Below are positions 54,396 through 63,123 of a DNA stretch of 64,000 nt, piece by piece. The position numbers and the translations under genes were made by a program. Numbering within the stretch: position 1 is the first letter of the stretch; the number at the start of each line of letters is the position of its first letter. A model generated the notes under the pieces. It was given only the letters and a program-made list of their open reading frames with translations. It made no database searches and was not told where the DNA came from. The stretch comes from Planobispora rosea (GTDB taxonomy: Bacteria; Actinomycetota; Actinomycetes; Streptosporangiales; Streptosporangiaceae). The stretch is taken from the NCBI RefSeq assembly GCF_014648175.1, contig NZ_BMQP01000018.1:98265-162264 (forward strand), given 5' to 3'.

Positions 54396-56735
54396 TTGTC
54401 CCCCCTCCCCGCCGCCTCCGGCCCCTCGCCGGGGCGGGACACCTCCCACGGGCGGCGCTTCGCCGGACACGTCGGCCGTACGGTGGCCGACTCCACCCCG
54501 TGGTGGCCCGAGCCGGCCCGCGCCCCCGAGGGCGCGCCGAACATCGTCGTGGTCCTCCTCGACGACATGGGCTTCGCCGACGTCGGCCCGTTCGGCTCGG
54601 AGATCGAGACCCCGACGCTGGACCGGCTGGCCGCATCGGGGCTGCGCTTCACCAACTACCACACCACCCCGCTCTGCTCACCCTCGCGCGCCTCGCTGCT
54701 GACCGGGCTCAACCACCACCGCGCCGGATACGCCTTCGTCGCCAACGCCGACCCGGGCTTCCCCGGCCACACCTTCGAGATCGCCGAGGACGTGCCGACC
54801 CTGCCGGAGGTCCTGCGCGAGGCCGGATACGCCACCTTCGCGGTCGGCAAGTGGCACCTCACCAAGGACGCCACCATGAACGACGGCGCGCCCCGCTCGT
54901 CGTGGCCGACGCAACGGGGCTTCGACCGCTTCTACGGCATCCTGGAGGGCCTGACCAGCCTGCACCACCCGCACCGGCTCATCCGCGACAACTCCCCCGT
55001 CGAGACCGACGCCTACCCCGAGGGGTACTACCTCACCGACGACCTCACCGACCAGGCCATCGGGATGATCAAGTCGCTCCGGGCGCACGACGCGCGCAAG
55101 CCGTACTTCCTCTACCTCGCCCACCCTGCGGTGCACGGCCCGCTCCAGGCCAAGTCTTCCGACATCGCGAAATATCGCGGGAAGTACGCCGAGGGGTGGG
55201 ACGCGCTGCGCGAGGAGCGCTTCGCCCGGCAGCTCGGCACCGGGCTGTTCCCCGAGGGCACGGTGCTGCCGCCGCGCGACTCCGAGCAGTTCCAGGACGT
55301 ACCCGCCTGGGACCCGCTGCCGGAGGAGGAACGCGAGCTGTTCGCCCGCTACCAGGAGGTCTACGCCGCGATGGTCGACAACGTCGACCAGAACCTGGGC
55401 CGCCTGCTGACGGTGATCGAGCAGTACGGCGAGCTGGACGACACCATCGTCATCTTCACCTCCGACAACGGCGGCACCGGCGAGGGCGGGGTGCGCGGCA
55501 CCCGCTCGTACTTCAAGCAGTTCGTCAACCGGGCGAAGCTGCCCGCCGACTGGACCCCCGACGTGCCCCGCAACCCCGAGCTGATCGGCGGGCCGCAGAC
55601 CATGGTCCACTATCCGCGCGGCTGGGGCATGGCCTCCAACACGCCGTTCCGGCTCTACAAGGGCACCACCCACGCGGGCGGCGTACGCGTGCCGTTCGTG
55701 CTGTCCTGGCCGGGCGGACCGGTCGAGCCGGGGCTGCGCGACCGCTACCAGTACGTCACCGACGTGCTGCCCACCCTGCTGGAACTGGCCGGGGTGACCC
55801 GGCCGGACACGTGGCGCGGCGGGGAGGCCGCCTCCCTCGACGGGAGCTCCTTCGCCGACGCCCTGGCCGACCCGGCCGCGCCCAGCACCCATCCCGAGCA
55901 GTACGCCGAGATGACCGGGAACCGCGCCTTCTACCGCGACGGCTGGAAACTGGTCACCCTGCACCGGCCCGGCCGCCCGTACGACGAGGACCCCTGGGAG
56001 CTGTACGACCTGCGCACCGACCCGACCGAGGCCCGTGACCTCGCCGCCGAACGGCCGGAGCTGGTCGCGGAACTGGCCGCGGCCTGGGAGAGGGCGGCCT
56101 GGGACAACCAGGTCTTCCCCTTCGACGACGGCACCGGCTACCTGTGGACGGCCCGCCCCCCGGCGGAGGACGCCTTCCGGGAACCGGTCGTGCTGCTGCC
56201 CGGCACGCCCACCCTGGAGCGCTACCGCGCCGCCCAGCTCATCGCCTTCCGGGACTTCCGGGTGGAGGTACGGCTCACGCACGGCCGCGGCGACCAGGGC
56301 GTCCTCCTCGCCCACGGTGACCAGGGCGGCGGCTACGCCCTCTTCATCGAGGACGGCCGCCTGCGCTTCGCCTACAACGAGTACGGCGTGCTGTGGGAGA
56401 CGGCGGGCGCCGTCGTCCGGCCGGGCACGCGGGTGGTGTCGCTGACGGCGAAGGCCCTGCCCGGTTACCGCTGGGACTTCACGGTCGAGCAGGACGGAGC
56501 GCGGACCGCCCGGCTGGAGAGCGTGCAGATGTTGATCGGCCTGGCCCCCATGGAGGGCATCGACATCGGCGTCGACCGCCGGTCCCCCGTCTCGTGGGCC
56601 CTCTACGAGCGCCACGGCGCCTTCCCCTACAGCGGGGACCTGATCTCGGTCACCTACCGTCCGGGAGAACCCGCCGACTACGACCCGAAGGAGGTCCTGG
56701 CCGCTCTGCGCGCGGCGGCCGAGGCCTACGACTGA
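54396..56735 (+). CDS. Arylsulfatase
   Basis: 779 residues. Formylglycine-type sulfatase, releasing sulfate from organic esters. Metal-binding IVVVLLDDMGFADVGPFG (about 49-66), modification site LCSPSRASLLTG (Cys about 94, C-x-P-S-R), GKWHLTK, HPAVHGPLQAKS and FTSDNGGTGEGG. The C-terminal 170 residues form an extra beta-rich domain (RLRFAYNEYGVLWETAG). No signal peptide, so cytosolic. TTG start after AGGAAGGAG. The upstream Cys leader peptide ties expression to cysteine supply: this is a sulfur-scavenging gene. Confidence 0.95.
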   Translation: MSPLPAASGPSPGRDTSHGRRFAGHVGRTVADSTPWWPEPARAPEGAPNIVVVLLDDMGFADVGPFGSEIETPTLDRLAASGLRFTNYHTTPLCSPSRASLLTGLNHHRAGYAFVANADPGFPGHTFEIAEDVPTLPEVLREAGYATFAVGKWHLTKDATMNDGAPRSSWPTQRGFDRFYGILEGLTSLHHPHRLIRDNSPVETDAYPEGYYLTDDLTDQAIGMIKSLRAHDARKPYFLYLAHPAVHGPLQAKSSDIAKYRGKYAEGWDALREERFARQLGTGLFPEGTVLPPRDSEQFQDVPAWDPLPEEERELFARYQEVYAAMVDNVDQNLGRLLTVIEQYGELDDTIVIFTSDNGGTGEGGVRGTRSYFKQFVNRAKLPADWTPDVPRNPELIGGPQTMVHYPRGWGMASNTPFRLYKGTTHAGGVRVPFVLSWPGGPVEPGLRDRYQYVTDVLPTLLELAGVTRPDTWRGGEAASLDGSSFADALADPAAPSTHPEQYAEMTGNRAFYRDGWKLVTLHRPGRPYDEDPWELYDLRTDPTEARDLAAERPELVAELAAAWERAAWDNQVFPFDDGTGYLWTARPPAEDAFREPVVLLPGTPTLERYRAAQLIAFRDFRVEVRLTHGRGDQGVLLAHGDQGGGYALFIEDGRLRFAYNEYGVLWETAGAVVRPGTRVVSLTAKALPGYRWDFTVEQDGARTARLESVQMLIGLAPMEGIDIGVDRRSPVSWALYERHGAFPYSGDLISVTYRPGEPADYDPKEVLAALRAAAEAYD

Positions 56736-56787
56736 GAGCCCACCGGCCGGAACCGTCCGCCGGCCGACCAGGGCTCCCCCCCCCGCC

Positions 56788-56818
56788 GGCCCGCCCGGAC
56801 CCCTCTCCCGGGCGGGCC
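56788..56818. terminator. Bidirectional terminator
   Basis: Perfect 11-bp stem (GGCCCGCCCGG and complement) with a 9-nt loop between the convergent sulfatase and pentapeptide genes. Confidence 0.6.
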
Positions 56819-56836
56819 TCCTCGTCGGACGCGCCG

Positions 56837-58264
56837 TCAGGCCTGCGATTCGTCGACGTCGGTGAAGTACCGGCGCACCCAGTCGACGGACCGTTTCCGG
56901 ACCTGGGCGAGACCGGCGATCTTCGGGTCGGGGTGCCCGCACAGCTCCTCCAGCAGGGCGAAGGCGGAGCGCACGTCCCGCGACGGCGGCCTGCGCTTCT
57001 CCTTCTCCCACTTCGCGATCTCCCCCGCGTCGCCGATATGCCGTTCGAGGCCGAGGACGACCCCCCGGTGAACACGCGGCCGGTCCGACGAGAGCAGCTC
57101 GCCTATCTCGGTCCACCGGCCCTCCTCCGCCAGTCGCGCCACGAGGCCGGCGGCACAGCGCTCCGTCACGACCGCCCGGCCGCCCAGACCCGCGCGCAGT
57201 GCCGCCTCGGCGGCCGGCCTGGTCTCCGGGTGGCGCATGAGACCGCCCAGGGCGAACGCGGCCTCCCGCCCGGGATCCATCGTGAACCGCACCTGCCCCC
57301 CGTGTTCGGGCGCGTGCACCGCGGTGCCGGAGGCCAGCAGGGCGGACAGCTCCTCGACGACGTCGAGTGCCATGCCCTCACCCCGGGAGAGATCCGCCGT
57401 GGCCCGGCACGCACGGTGCAGCACGAGCAGCGTGTCGTCCCCGAGCAGGCGCCGGAGGAGTTGCCCGGTCGCGGCCCGCTGCAGGCCTCCGCCTTTCAGC
57501 GCCTCCCAGACCCATGCTCCCGGACGGCGGCCGTACAGTTCGACGGCCTGCTGCGCCTCTCCGCGGCGCAGGTGCTCCCGCAGGGCCGATGTACGATCGA
57601 CGGCGGGCGGCCGCGGCTCGACGGCGGGGGGATCCCCGTCGAAACGCGCCGAACCGATGGCCGCACCGCCGAACACCGCCCCGTCGAGGAGGACCCCGGT
57701 GAAGTCGGCTCCGGTGAGATCGGCCAGGCTGAAGTCCGCGTCCCGCAGGTCGGCCCCGCGGAAGTCCGCCCCCGGCAACACGGCGCCCCGGAACGACGCG
57801 CGGACCGGCCGGGCATCCCGGAAGACCACCTCCTCACCGTCGGCCAGGTCGAACATCGCCTCCTCCAGTCCCGCCCCCTGGAAGTCGGCGTGGGAGAGCA
57901 GCGCCTGGCGGAAGCCCGCCCGGGGAAGCTCCGCCCGCCGCCACTGGCTCATCGTGGAGCGCACACCGGAGAAGGAGACGCTCTCACCGACGGCGTCCTC
58001 GAAACCGCACTGGAAGAGCGTGGCTCCGCTGAACCCCGCCCGGTCGCACCTGACACCGATGAAGTCGCAGTCCATGAGGTGAGCCCCGGAGAGGTTGGCT
58101 CCGGACAGATCCGCCCCGGAGGCGTCCAGGAAGTCCGCCTCCAGGCGGGGGAGCCACGCATCCGCGAGGTCGAGGCCCCGCGCGGCGACGTCCTCAAGCC
58201 GGGCCCGTCCCCGGGCGGACTTCTCCAGTTCCTCGCGCGTGACCGCGCGCCGCTCACCAGGCAT
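56837..58264 (-). CDS. Pentapeptide-repeat protein with a helical-repeat C-terminal half
   Basis: 475 residues. Residues about 25-200 hold degenerate pentapeptide repeats (A(D/N)LSG pattern): ADFLDASGADLSGANLSGAH, then ADFRGADLRDADFSLADLTG. This forms a right-handed quadrilateral helix. A linker precedes a C-terminal half (about 220-475) of alpha-helical, HEAT-like segments with many Arg and Leu (ALREHLRRGEAQQAVELYGR). No catalytic motif is visible. The repeats are interrupted mid-way by a less regular stretch. ATG at 58264 follows GGAG. Function unknown; some pentapeptide proteins mimic DNA and protect gyrase. Confidence 0.8.
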   Translation of the reverse strand: MPGERRAVTREELEKSARGRARLEDVAARGLDLADAWLPRLEADFLDASGADLSGANLSGAHLMDCDFIGVRCDRAGFSGATLFQCGFEDAVGESVSFSGVRSTMSQWRRAELPRAGFRQALLSHADFQGAGLEEAMFDLADGEEVVFRDARPVRASFRGAVLPGADFRGADLRDADFSLADLTGADFTGVLLDGAVFGGAAIGSARFDGDPPAVEPRPPAVDRTSALREHLRRGEAQQAVELYGRRPGAWVWEALKGGGLQRAATGQLLRRLLGDDTLLVLHRACRATADLSRGEGMALDVVEELSALLASGTAVHAPEHGGQVRFTMDPGREAAFALGGLMRHPETRPAAEAALRAGLGGRAVVTERCAAGLVARLAEEGRWTEIGELLSSDRPRVHRGVVLGLERHIGDAGEIAKWEKEKRRPPSRDVRSAFALLEELCGHPDPKIAGLAQVRKRSVDWVRRYFTDVDESQA

Positions 58265-58273
58265 CGTTCTCCA

Positions 58274-58315
58274 TCCACCGTGCTCCGTCCACCGTGCTCC
58301 GTCCACCGTGCTCCG
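58274..58315. repeat. 14-bp tandem repeat, three perfect copies
   Basis: TCCACCGTGCTCCG at 58274-58287, 58288-58301 and 58302-58315, in the 5' untranslated or promoter zone of the pentapeptide gene. Similar sequence without exact repetition continues to about 58330. Confidence 0.88.
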
Positions 58316-58458
58316 TCCGCTCCGGACACCGCAGCTTCCAGCCTCCCGGACGAACCCGCTTCCCGCGCATCGCCCCTCCGCGGGAGAACTCACGCCGCGG
58401 ACTCCTCGTTGGGTGAGGAGAGCACCGGGATTCCGGTGTCCCGGGAGGAGAACCGAGA

Positions 58459-59814
58459 GTGGACCCGACGGTGGACCCGACGAAGGACAGCCGAACGACG
58501 ACGGCACGCGCTGGGGCGCCCGCAGAGGTGCCCGGGGAGGCACCTGCGGAGGCGGCACCCGCAGAGACACCCGCGAGGGCGGCACCCTCCCGCCGACCGG
58601 AGCTCGACGTGATCCGCGTCCTGGTGGTGGTGGGGCTGATCTTCTTCCACTCCGCCCTGGTGTTCGACGCCCGTGACGACTACTACGTGAAGAACCCCGA
58701 GACCACCGAGGTCACCACGATCATCGCCGGTCTCGCCGTGGTGTGGGCGATGCCCGTTCTCTTCCTCATCTCCGGACTGGGCTCACGGCACTCGTTGCGC
58801 CGCCGCGGTCCCGGCGGGTTCGCTGCGGAACGGCTGCTCCGGCTCGGCGTGCCGCTGGTCTTCGCCACCCTCACGATCATCCCGGTGCCGCAGTGGCTGC
58901 GGCTCCGGGCCGATCCCGGCTACCACGAGTCCTACCCGGACTTCCTCCCGCGCTTCTTCGCGGTGCGGCTGGACCCGGCCGAGTTCCCCTTCGTCCTGCA
59001 GGGCGAGCACTTCGAGACCGGCCATCTGTGGTTCGTGGTGCTGCTGCTGGCCTTCTCGCTCCTGCTGGCGCCGCTGGTCCGCCTGTTCCCCCGGGATCGG
59101 GGACGTCGCCTCGTGGACCGTCTGGCCACGGCGGTGAGACGGCGCGGCGTCATACTGCTCCCGGCGATCCCGGTCTCGGCGATCAGCGCGCTGGCGGGGC
59201 TGGAGGAGTCCTACGCCGGGTGGAGCCGCTGGGCGTACCTGCTGTTCTTCCTGTACGGGTTCGTGCTCGCCTCCGACGAACGGTTCCGGACGGCGATGCG
59301 CCGCGACGCCATCCCGGCGGCTGTCGCCGGCCTGGTGCTGTTCCTGGGCGCCATGCCCGGATTCCTGATCACGTCTGAGGCTCCCGGCGGTGATCCCCTC
59401 ACCGACCTGACCCCGCTGGCGATCGGCTCGCGCGCGCTGTACGGCGCGGCGGGATGGTGCTTCCTGGCCGGAATCCTGGGCCTCCTCGACCGCCGCCGCG
59501 CTCCGGCTCCCGGCTGGTATTCCGCGGGGGATTCCCTGCGGAATGCCGAGAGCGGTTCCCCCGGGAACGGAACACCGCCCAGCACCCCGTCCCGGCGGGT
59601 CTACGCGTATCTGGCCGCGGCCGTCCTCCCCGTGTACATCCTGCACCAGCCGATCCTCGTCGCGGTCGCCTACGGTGTGGTGCGCTGGGACGCCCCGATG
59701 GGGGTCAAGTACACGGCGATCGTCACGGCGACGCTCATCCTGACCCTGGCGGCGTACGACCTGCTGGTACGGCGCACGCGAGTGACCCGGTTCCTGTTCG
59801 GCATCCGCAGCTAG
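58459..59814 (+). CDS. Membrane acyltransferase (Acyltransferase_3/OpgC-like)
   Basis: 451 residues. An N-terminal Ala/Pro/Glu-rich tail (about 1-45), then some ten membrane segments: LDVIRVLVVVGLIFFHSALV with the conserved family His in FFHSALVF, AMPVLFLISGLGSRHSLRRR, HLWFVVLLLAFSLLL and ILHQPILVAVAY near the end. These enzymes O-acylate or succinylate glycans and lipids at the membrane. GTG start with GGGAGGAG 8 nt upstream. Its TAG stop sits exactly at the left edge of an IS630-type element; the reconstructed empty site also reads TAG. Confidence 0.87.
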   Translation: MDPTVDPTKDSRTTTARAGAPAEVPGEAPAEAAPAETPARAAPSRRPELDVIRVLVVVGLIFFHSALVFDARDDYYVKNPETTEVTTIIAGLAVVWAMPVLFLISGLGSRHSLRRRGPGGFAAERLLRLGVPLVFATLTIIPVPQWLRLRADPGYHESYPDFLPRFFAVRLDPAEFPFVLQGEHFETGHLWFVVLLLAFSLLLAPLVRLFPRDRGRRLVDRLATAVRRRGVILLPAIPVSAISALAGLEESYAGWSRWAYLLFFLYGFVLASDERFRTAMRRDAIPAAVAGLVLFLGAMPGFLITSEAPGGDPLTDLTPLAIGSRALYGAAGWCFLAGILGLLDRRRAPAPGWYSAGDSLRNAESGSPGNGTPPSTPSRRVYAYLAAAVLPVYILHQPILVAVAYGVVRWDAPMGVKYTAIVTATLILTLAAYDLLVRRTRVTRFLFGIRS

Positions 59815-60455
59815 TGCCGCATCAGGCAACGTTCACCCCGTTGCGATCGTCGTCCGGTCGCTGCGCCGGACGATGTGTTGCCGTCCTGCAGCCCACGTAC
59901 CGGGGCGGACGGCCCAAGACCTTCACCCTGCCCGAGCGCCGCGAGATCAAGAAGATCGCCACATCGAAACCGGCCGGGAACCCCGGCCCCGCCGCCGGGC
60001 GACCTACACCCGCCCGCACGGGGTCCGGCATCTGTTCACCGCCTACGACCTGGGAAAAGACAAGGTCTATGGGCACACCAAGCCGAGGAAGCACCGGACG
60101 AGGTTCCTGAGTTCTGCCGCTACCTGCGCAGTCTGTATCCGCCCGAGATGCGGATCGCGATCGTGTGCGACGACTTCTCCCCGCACCTGAGCACGAAGCG
60201 TGACGGCCGGGTCGGTGACTGGGCCGCGGCGAACAATGTCGAGATCGCCTACACGCCGACCGACAGCTCGTGGCTGAACCGTATCGAGGCCCAGTTCACC
60301 GCGCTGCGCTACTTCGCCCTGGACGGTACCGACCATGCCGGCCGCAAGGAGCAGGGCAGCATCATCCGCCGCTACATCATCTGGCGCAACCGCCATGCCG
60401 ACGACCGACGCCTACGCGCCGTCGTCGACAGGGCGAACGTTGCCTGATACGGCAA
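59814..60455 (+). mobile_element. IS630-type element, internally deleted
   Basis: 642 bp. Terminal inverted repeats: TGCCGCATCAGGCAACGTTC (from 59816) at the left against the complement of GAACGTTGCCTGATACGGCA (ending 60454) at the right, one mismatch over these 20 bases. A TA dinucleotide flanks both ends (59812-59813 and 60456-60457), the target duplication of the IS630/Tc1 group. Only fragments of the transposase are left. Confidence 0.85.
59880..60447 (+). pseudogene. IS630-family transposase remnant
   Basis: Three pieces in three frames. First VLQPTYRGGRPKTFTLPERR (N-terminal DNA-binding part); then ATYTRPHGVRHLFTAYDLGK; then FCRYLRSLYPPEMRIAIVCD through DDFSPHLS, NVEIAYTPTDSSWLNRIEAQ (DDE residues D and E) and a normal C terminus RRLRAVVDRANVA ending at 60447. 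About 100 residues between the first and second pieces are gone, including the first catalytic Asp. Not functional; could be moved only by a full copy elsewhere. Confidence 0.85.
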
Positions 60456-60518
60456 TAGCCAGTTCGGACAGGTCGTCGGGGGTGACGGGGGCTCGCCCCG
60501 GAGTGTGGACACGGGTTG

Positions 60519-61406
60519 TTATGCGGCGAGCAGCACCCTATCGGTGGTCTGCTGCTCGTAGTCGATCGGGCTGAGGTAGCCCAGGGTGGAATGTCTCCTG
60601 CGGGTGTTGTAACGGGTGATCCACTTGAAGACGGCCAGGCGGGCCTCACTCACCGAAGACCAGCCCTTGGCACCCTGCAGCGTCTCGCGTTTCAAGGTGG
60701 CGTTGAACGCCTCCGCCGCGGCGTTGTCGGCGCTGGTGCCCACGGCGCCCATGGATTGGCGCACGCCGAGCTCGGCGCAGACCTCGGCGAAGGCGGCCGA
60801 GGTCTGCGCCCCATGATCGGCATGAAAGATCGCGCCGTGCAGGCTGCCCCGCATCGCGGCGGCCGCGCGCAGCGCGTCGCTCACCAGCTCGGTGCGCATA
60901 TGATCGGCGATCGACCAGCCCGCCAGCCGGCGTGAGCCCAAGTCCAGCACGGTCGCCAGATACAGGAACCGGCCCTCGGCGACGGGCAGATAGGTGATGT
61001 CGCCGACATAGCGCCGGTTCGCAGCCGGCGCGGTGAAGTCCCGCCGGATCAGGTCCGGCACTTTCTGATGGGACGGCTCGGGCACCGTGGTGCGCACCTT
61101 GGTGCGCAGGTGCAGCCCGACGATGCCGAAACGGCGCATCACCCGCGCGATGCGCTTGTGGTTGACCCGGCGGCCCCGGGCGTGCAGCTCGGCGGTGATG
61201 CGCGGGCTGCCGTAGGTGCCGTCGAACTCCGCGTGGATCTGCTTGATCTCCTCCGCCAGGGCGGCATCGGCCGCGGCCCGCTGCGCCCGGGCCGGCGCCG
61301 CCTTGCGCCACCGGTAAAAGCCCGAGCGCGACACCTTCAGCACCCGGCACAGCCGCTTGACGCCGAAGGCGCCCGCGTGGTCGTCAACGAACTCGAAGCG
61401 GCTCAC
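60519..61406 (-). CDS. IS3-family transposase OrfB (catalytic part)
   Basis: 295 residues. HTH_21 segment (HAEFDGTYGSPRITAELHA), then an rve-type integrase core with D in RRYVGDITYLPVAEG, D in AIFHADHGAQTSAAF, and E in SADNAAAEAFNATLKRETL, the DDE triad, followed by the usual YNTRRRHSTLGYLSPIDYE. Start GTG at 61406 overlaps the OrfA stop. IS3 elements often join OrfA and OrfB by -1 frameshifting; no classical A6G slippery run is seen at the junction. Confidence 0.92.
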   Translation of the reverse strand: MSRFEFVDDHAGAFGVKRLCRVLKVSRSGFYRWRKAAPARAQRAAADAALAEEIKQIHAEFDGTYGSPRITAELHARGRRVNHKRIARVMRRFGIVGLHLRTKVRTTVPEPSHQKVPDLIRRDFTAPAANRRYVGDITYLPVAEGRFLYLATVLDLGSRRLAGWSIADHMRTELVSDALRAAAAMRGSLHGAIFHADHGAQTSAAFAEVCAELGVRQSMGAVGTSADNAAAEAFNATLKRETLQGAKGWSSVSEARLAVFKWITRYNTRRRHSTLGYLSPIDYEQQTTDRVLLAA

Positions 61407-61732
61407 CAGTTCGTCTCTCCGGCGAAATATTTCGCGGCCCGGCGCAGGATGTCACGCTCCAGCTCCAACTCCCGGATCCGGGCTTTAAGCTGCTTGTTTT
61501 CTGCTTCCAGCACGTCGTCGGACGATAGCGGGACAGGCATCGGTTTGCGTGCCGGGCCCGTCTGTTTGGCTCCTGCGGTGCCGTCCGCCTGCGCGGCGCG
61601 CACCCAGTTGCGCAGCGTCTCGCGGCTGATGCCCAGATCTTGAGCGACTGAGGCGAGCGTCCGCGCCGGATCCGACAGGTACAACGCGACGGCGTCGGCC
61701 TTGAACTCCGGCGGGTACGACTTCATCGCCAC
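61403..61732 (-). CDS. IS3-family transposase OrfA
   Basis: 109 residues. Helix-turn-helix for binding the ends: YPPEFKADAVALYLSDPART, LASVAQDLGISRETLRNWVR, then a leucine-zipper-like coiled coil (LEAENKQLKARIRELELERD) for multimerisation. GTG start at 61732 with AAGGAG 6 nt upstream; ATG at 61726 is possible. Confidence 0.92.
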   Translation of the reverse strand: MAMKSYPPEFKADAVALYLSDPARTLASVAQDLGISRETLRNWVRAAQADGTAGAKQTGPARKPMPVPLSSDDVLEAENKQLKARIRELELERDILRRAAKYFAGETNW

Positions 61733-61887
61733 GTGGAACTCCTTGTCTCCGGATCTCCATCATCCGGTAGTCAAGGTGTCCACACCCCGGGGCGAGGGCC
61801 CGACCATGACCATCATCAGCAGGCCGCGGCGGACGGCCGTCCTCGCCTTCGCACTGAGGAAGGCCACGCGGCCCGGCAGGGTGGATG

Positions 61888-62811
61888 TCAACTTTGGGGC
61901 CGACGGGCTCGGTTGGTCTCGCGGACGACCGCCCACGCGTCGGCCACGGGGCCCAGGTGCCGCAGCTTGTCGGGGTTGATCACGGCTCGGATGGTCTGGA
62001 TCTGCCCATCCGAGATGTCGAGGGTCAAGGTGTTGACGATCCTGCCGTCCCGGTCGCGGAAGATCGCGCCTGGCTGGCCGTTCACCTCGTGCGGCTCCAC
62101 GAGGCCGCCGATCCGGATGAACGGTGCGACGAACGCGGCCAGCATCCGGGCCACGTTCTCGGCGCCGAAGACACCTGTGCCCCACAGCGGGGCCTTGCCG
62201 CCGCCGTCGCCGACCATCTGCACGTCGGCGGCCAGCAGCTCGCGCAGCCCGGCCACGTCGCCTTCGCGGAAGGCGTCGAAGAAGCGTCCCGCCAGTTCCT
62301 CCCACGCCTGGCGATCGGCGGCGAAACGGGCGCGGCCGGCGTCCATGTGGCGGCGTGCTCGTACGGCGAGCTGGCGGCAGGCCGCCTCAGAACGGCCGAC
62401 CGCGGCGGCGACCTCGCCGAAGCCGAACCCGAACACCTCGCGCAGCACGAAGACCGCCCGCTCCAGCGGACTGAGCCGTTCCAGCAGCAGCAGGGCCGCC
62501 ATCGAAACCGTGTCGGCCAGCTCCGCCGAGCGCTCAGGGTCCTCGTACGGGTCGGCCAGCAGCGGCTCGGGGAACCACTGCCCGGCATATTCCTCCCGCC
62601 GCATGCGTGCCGAGCGCAGCACGTCGATCGCGATTCGCGACACCATGGCCGACAGGAACGCCTTGGCCGACGCAGGCCGGGTCGGGCAGGCCTCGTAGCG
62701 CAGCCAGGTCTCCTGGACGGCGTCCTCGGCCTCGCTCACGCTGCCCAGGATCCGGTAGGCGATGGAGAACAGCAGCGGCCGTAGCTCTTCGAACTCCCGG
62801 GCCCGGCTCAC
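61888..62811 (-). CDS. sigJ: ECF41-group sigma factor (SigJ)
   Basis: 307 residues. Sigma2 (FEELRPLLFSIAYRILGSVS, AEDAVQETWLRY) and sigma4 (LSPLERAVFVLREVFGFGF, VAAAVGRSEAACRQLAVRAR). The C-terminal SnoaL-like domain (about 190-300) carries both ECF41 signatures, VGDGGGKAPL and AVINPDKLRHL, which control sigma activity without an anti-sigma factor. GTG start with AAGGAG 5 nt upstream. The divergent gene is an NAD(P)-binding oxidoreductase, the usual target class of ECF41 sigma factors, and both carry matching promoters. Confidence 0.95.
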   Translation of the reverse strand: MSRAREFEELRPLLFSIAYRILGSVSEAEDAVQETWLRYEACPTRPASAKAFLSAMVSRIAIDVLRSARMRREEYAGQWFPEPLLADPYEDPERSAELADTVSMAALLLLERLSPLERAVFVLREVFGFGFGEVAAAVGRSEAACRQLAVRARRHMDAGRARFAADRQAWEELAGRFFDAFREGDVAGLRELLAADVQMVGDGGGKAPLWGTGVFGAENVARMLAAFVAPFIRIGGLVEPHEVNGQPGAIFRDRDGRIVNTLTLDISDGQIQTIRAVINPDKLRHLGPVADAWAVVRETNRARRPQS

Positions 62812-62974
62812 GCCGGCTCCTTCCTGCCGTCGTGCCGCCAGGACCGGCAGAGCACTCGCCGCGCCTCGTGGCGCCGCTCCCTCAACGTCGCCCCGGACTT
62901 TCCCTCCTCATCGACCATGAACACCCGCACAACACATCACCTTTCTGACGTCTGCGTCTATCTCCGCTAACCAT

Positions 62975-63002
62975 GACGAGACAGGCAGGTCGTTCTGTGA
63001 CA
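62975..63002 (-). promoter_or_regulatory. ECF41-type promoter of sigJ (autoregulation)
   Basis: Minus strand TGTCACA (63002-62996), 17 nt, CGTC (62978-62975). This is the known ECF41 motif. The full element reads TGTCACAGAACG-N7-TGTCTCGTC, identical outside the N7 to the promoter of the divergent gene. Confidence 0.88.
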
Positions 63003-63061
63003 CGTCAGGCGGGACAGCGAAGGAAGGCCGCATGGGCGTGCGATCGCCCATGATCTGCCGA

Positions 63062-63089
63062 TGTCACAGAACGGCGGGGCTGTCTCGTC
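63062..63089 (+). promoter_or_regulatory. ECF41-type promoter of the oxidoreductase
   Basis: TGTCACA (63062-63068), 17 nt, CGTC (63086-63089). It excludes an earlier start codon at 63061 for the gene that follows. Confidence 0.88.
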
Positions 63090-63123
63090 CCGGGAAAAAC
63101 AGCCTCCGAGAAGGACGATGGTC

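Larger units (their letters stand above)
60492..61796 (-). mobile_element. IS3-family insertion sequence
   Basis: About 1.3 kb with terminal inverted repeats CTCGCCCCGGAGTGTGGACAC (60492-60512) and the complement of GTGTCCACACCCCGGGGCGAG (61776-61796), 20 of 21 matching. Contains orfA and orfB with GTGA overlap. A 3-4 bp target duplication could not be identified with confidence. It appears intact. Confidence 0.85.

Noticed and set aside
60480..60492. Target-site duplication of the IS3 element
   Set aside because: Flanking triplets (GGG left, GGC right) do not match exactly, so no duplication is claimed.
61903..61935. A second IS fragment between the IS3 element and sigJ
   Set aside because: No inverted repeats or transposase residues found in 61797-61887; the text reads as plain intergenic sequence.
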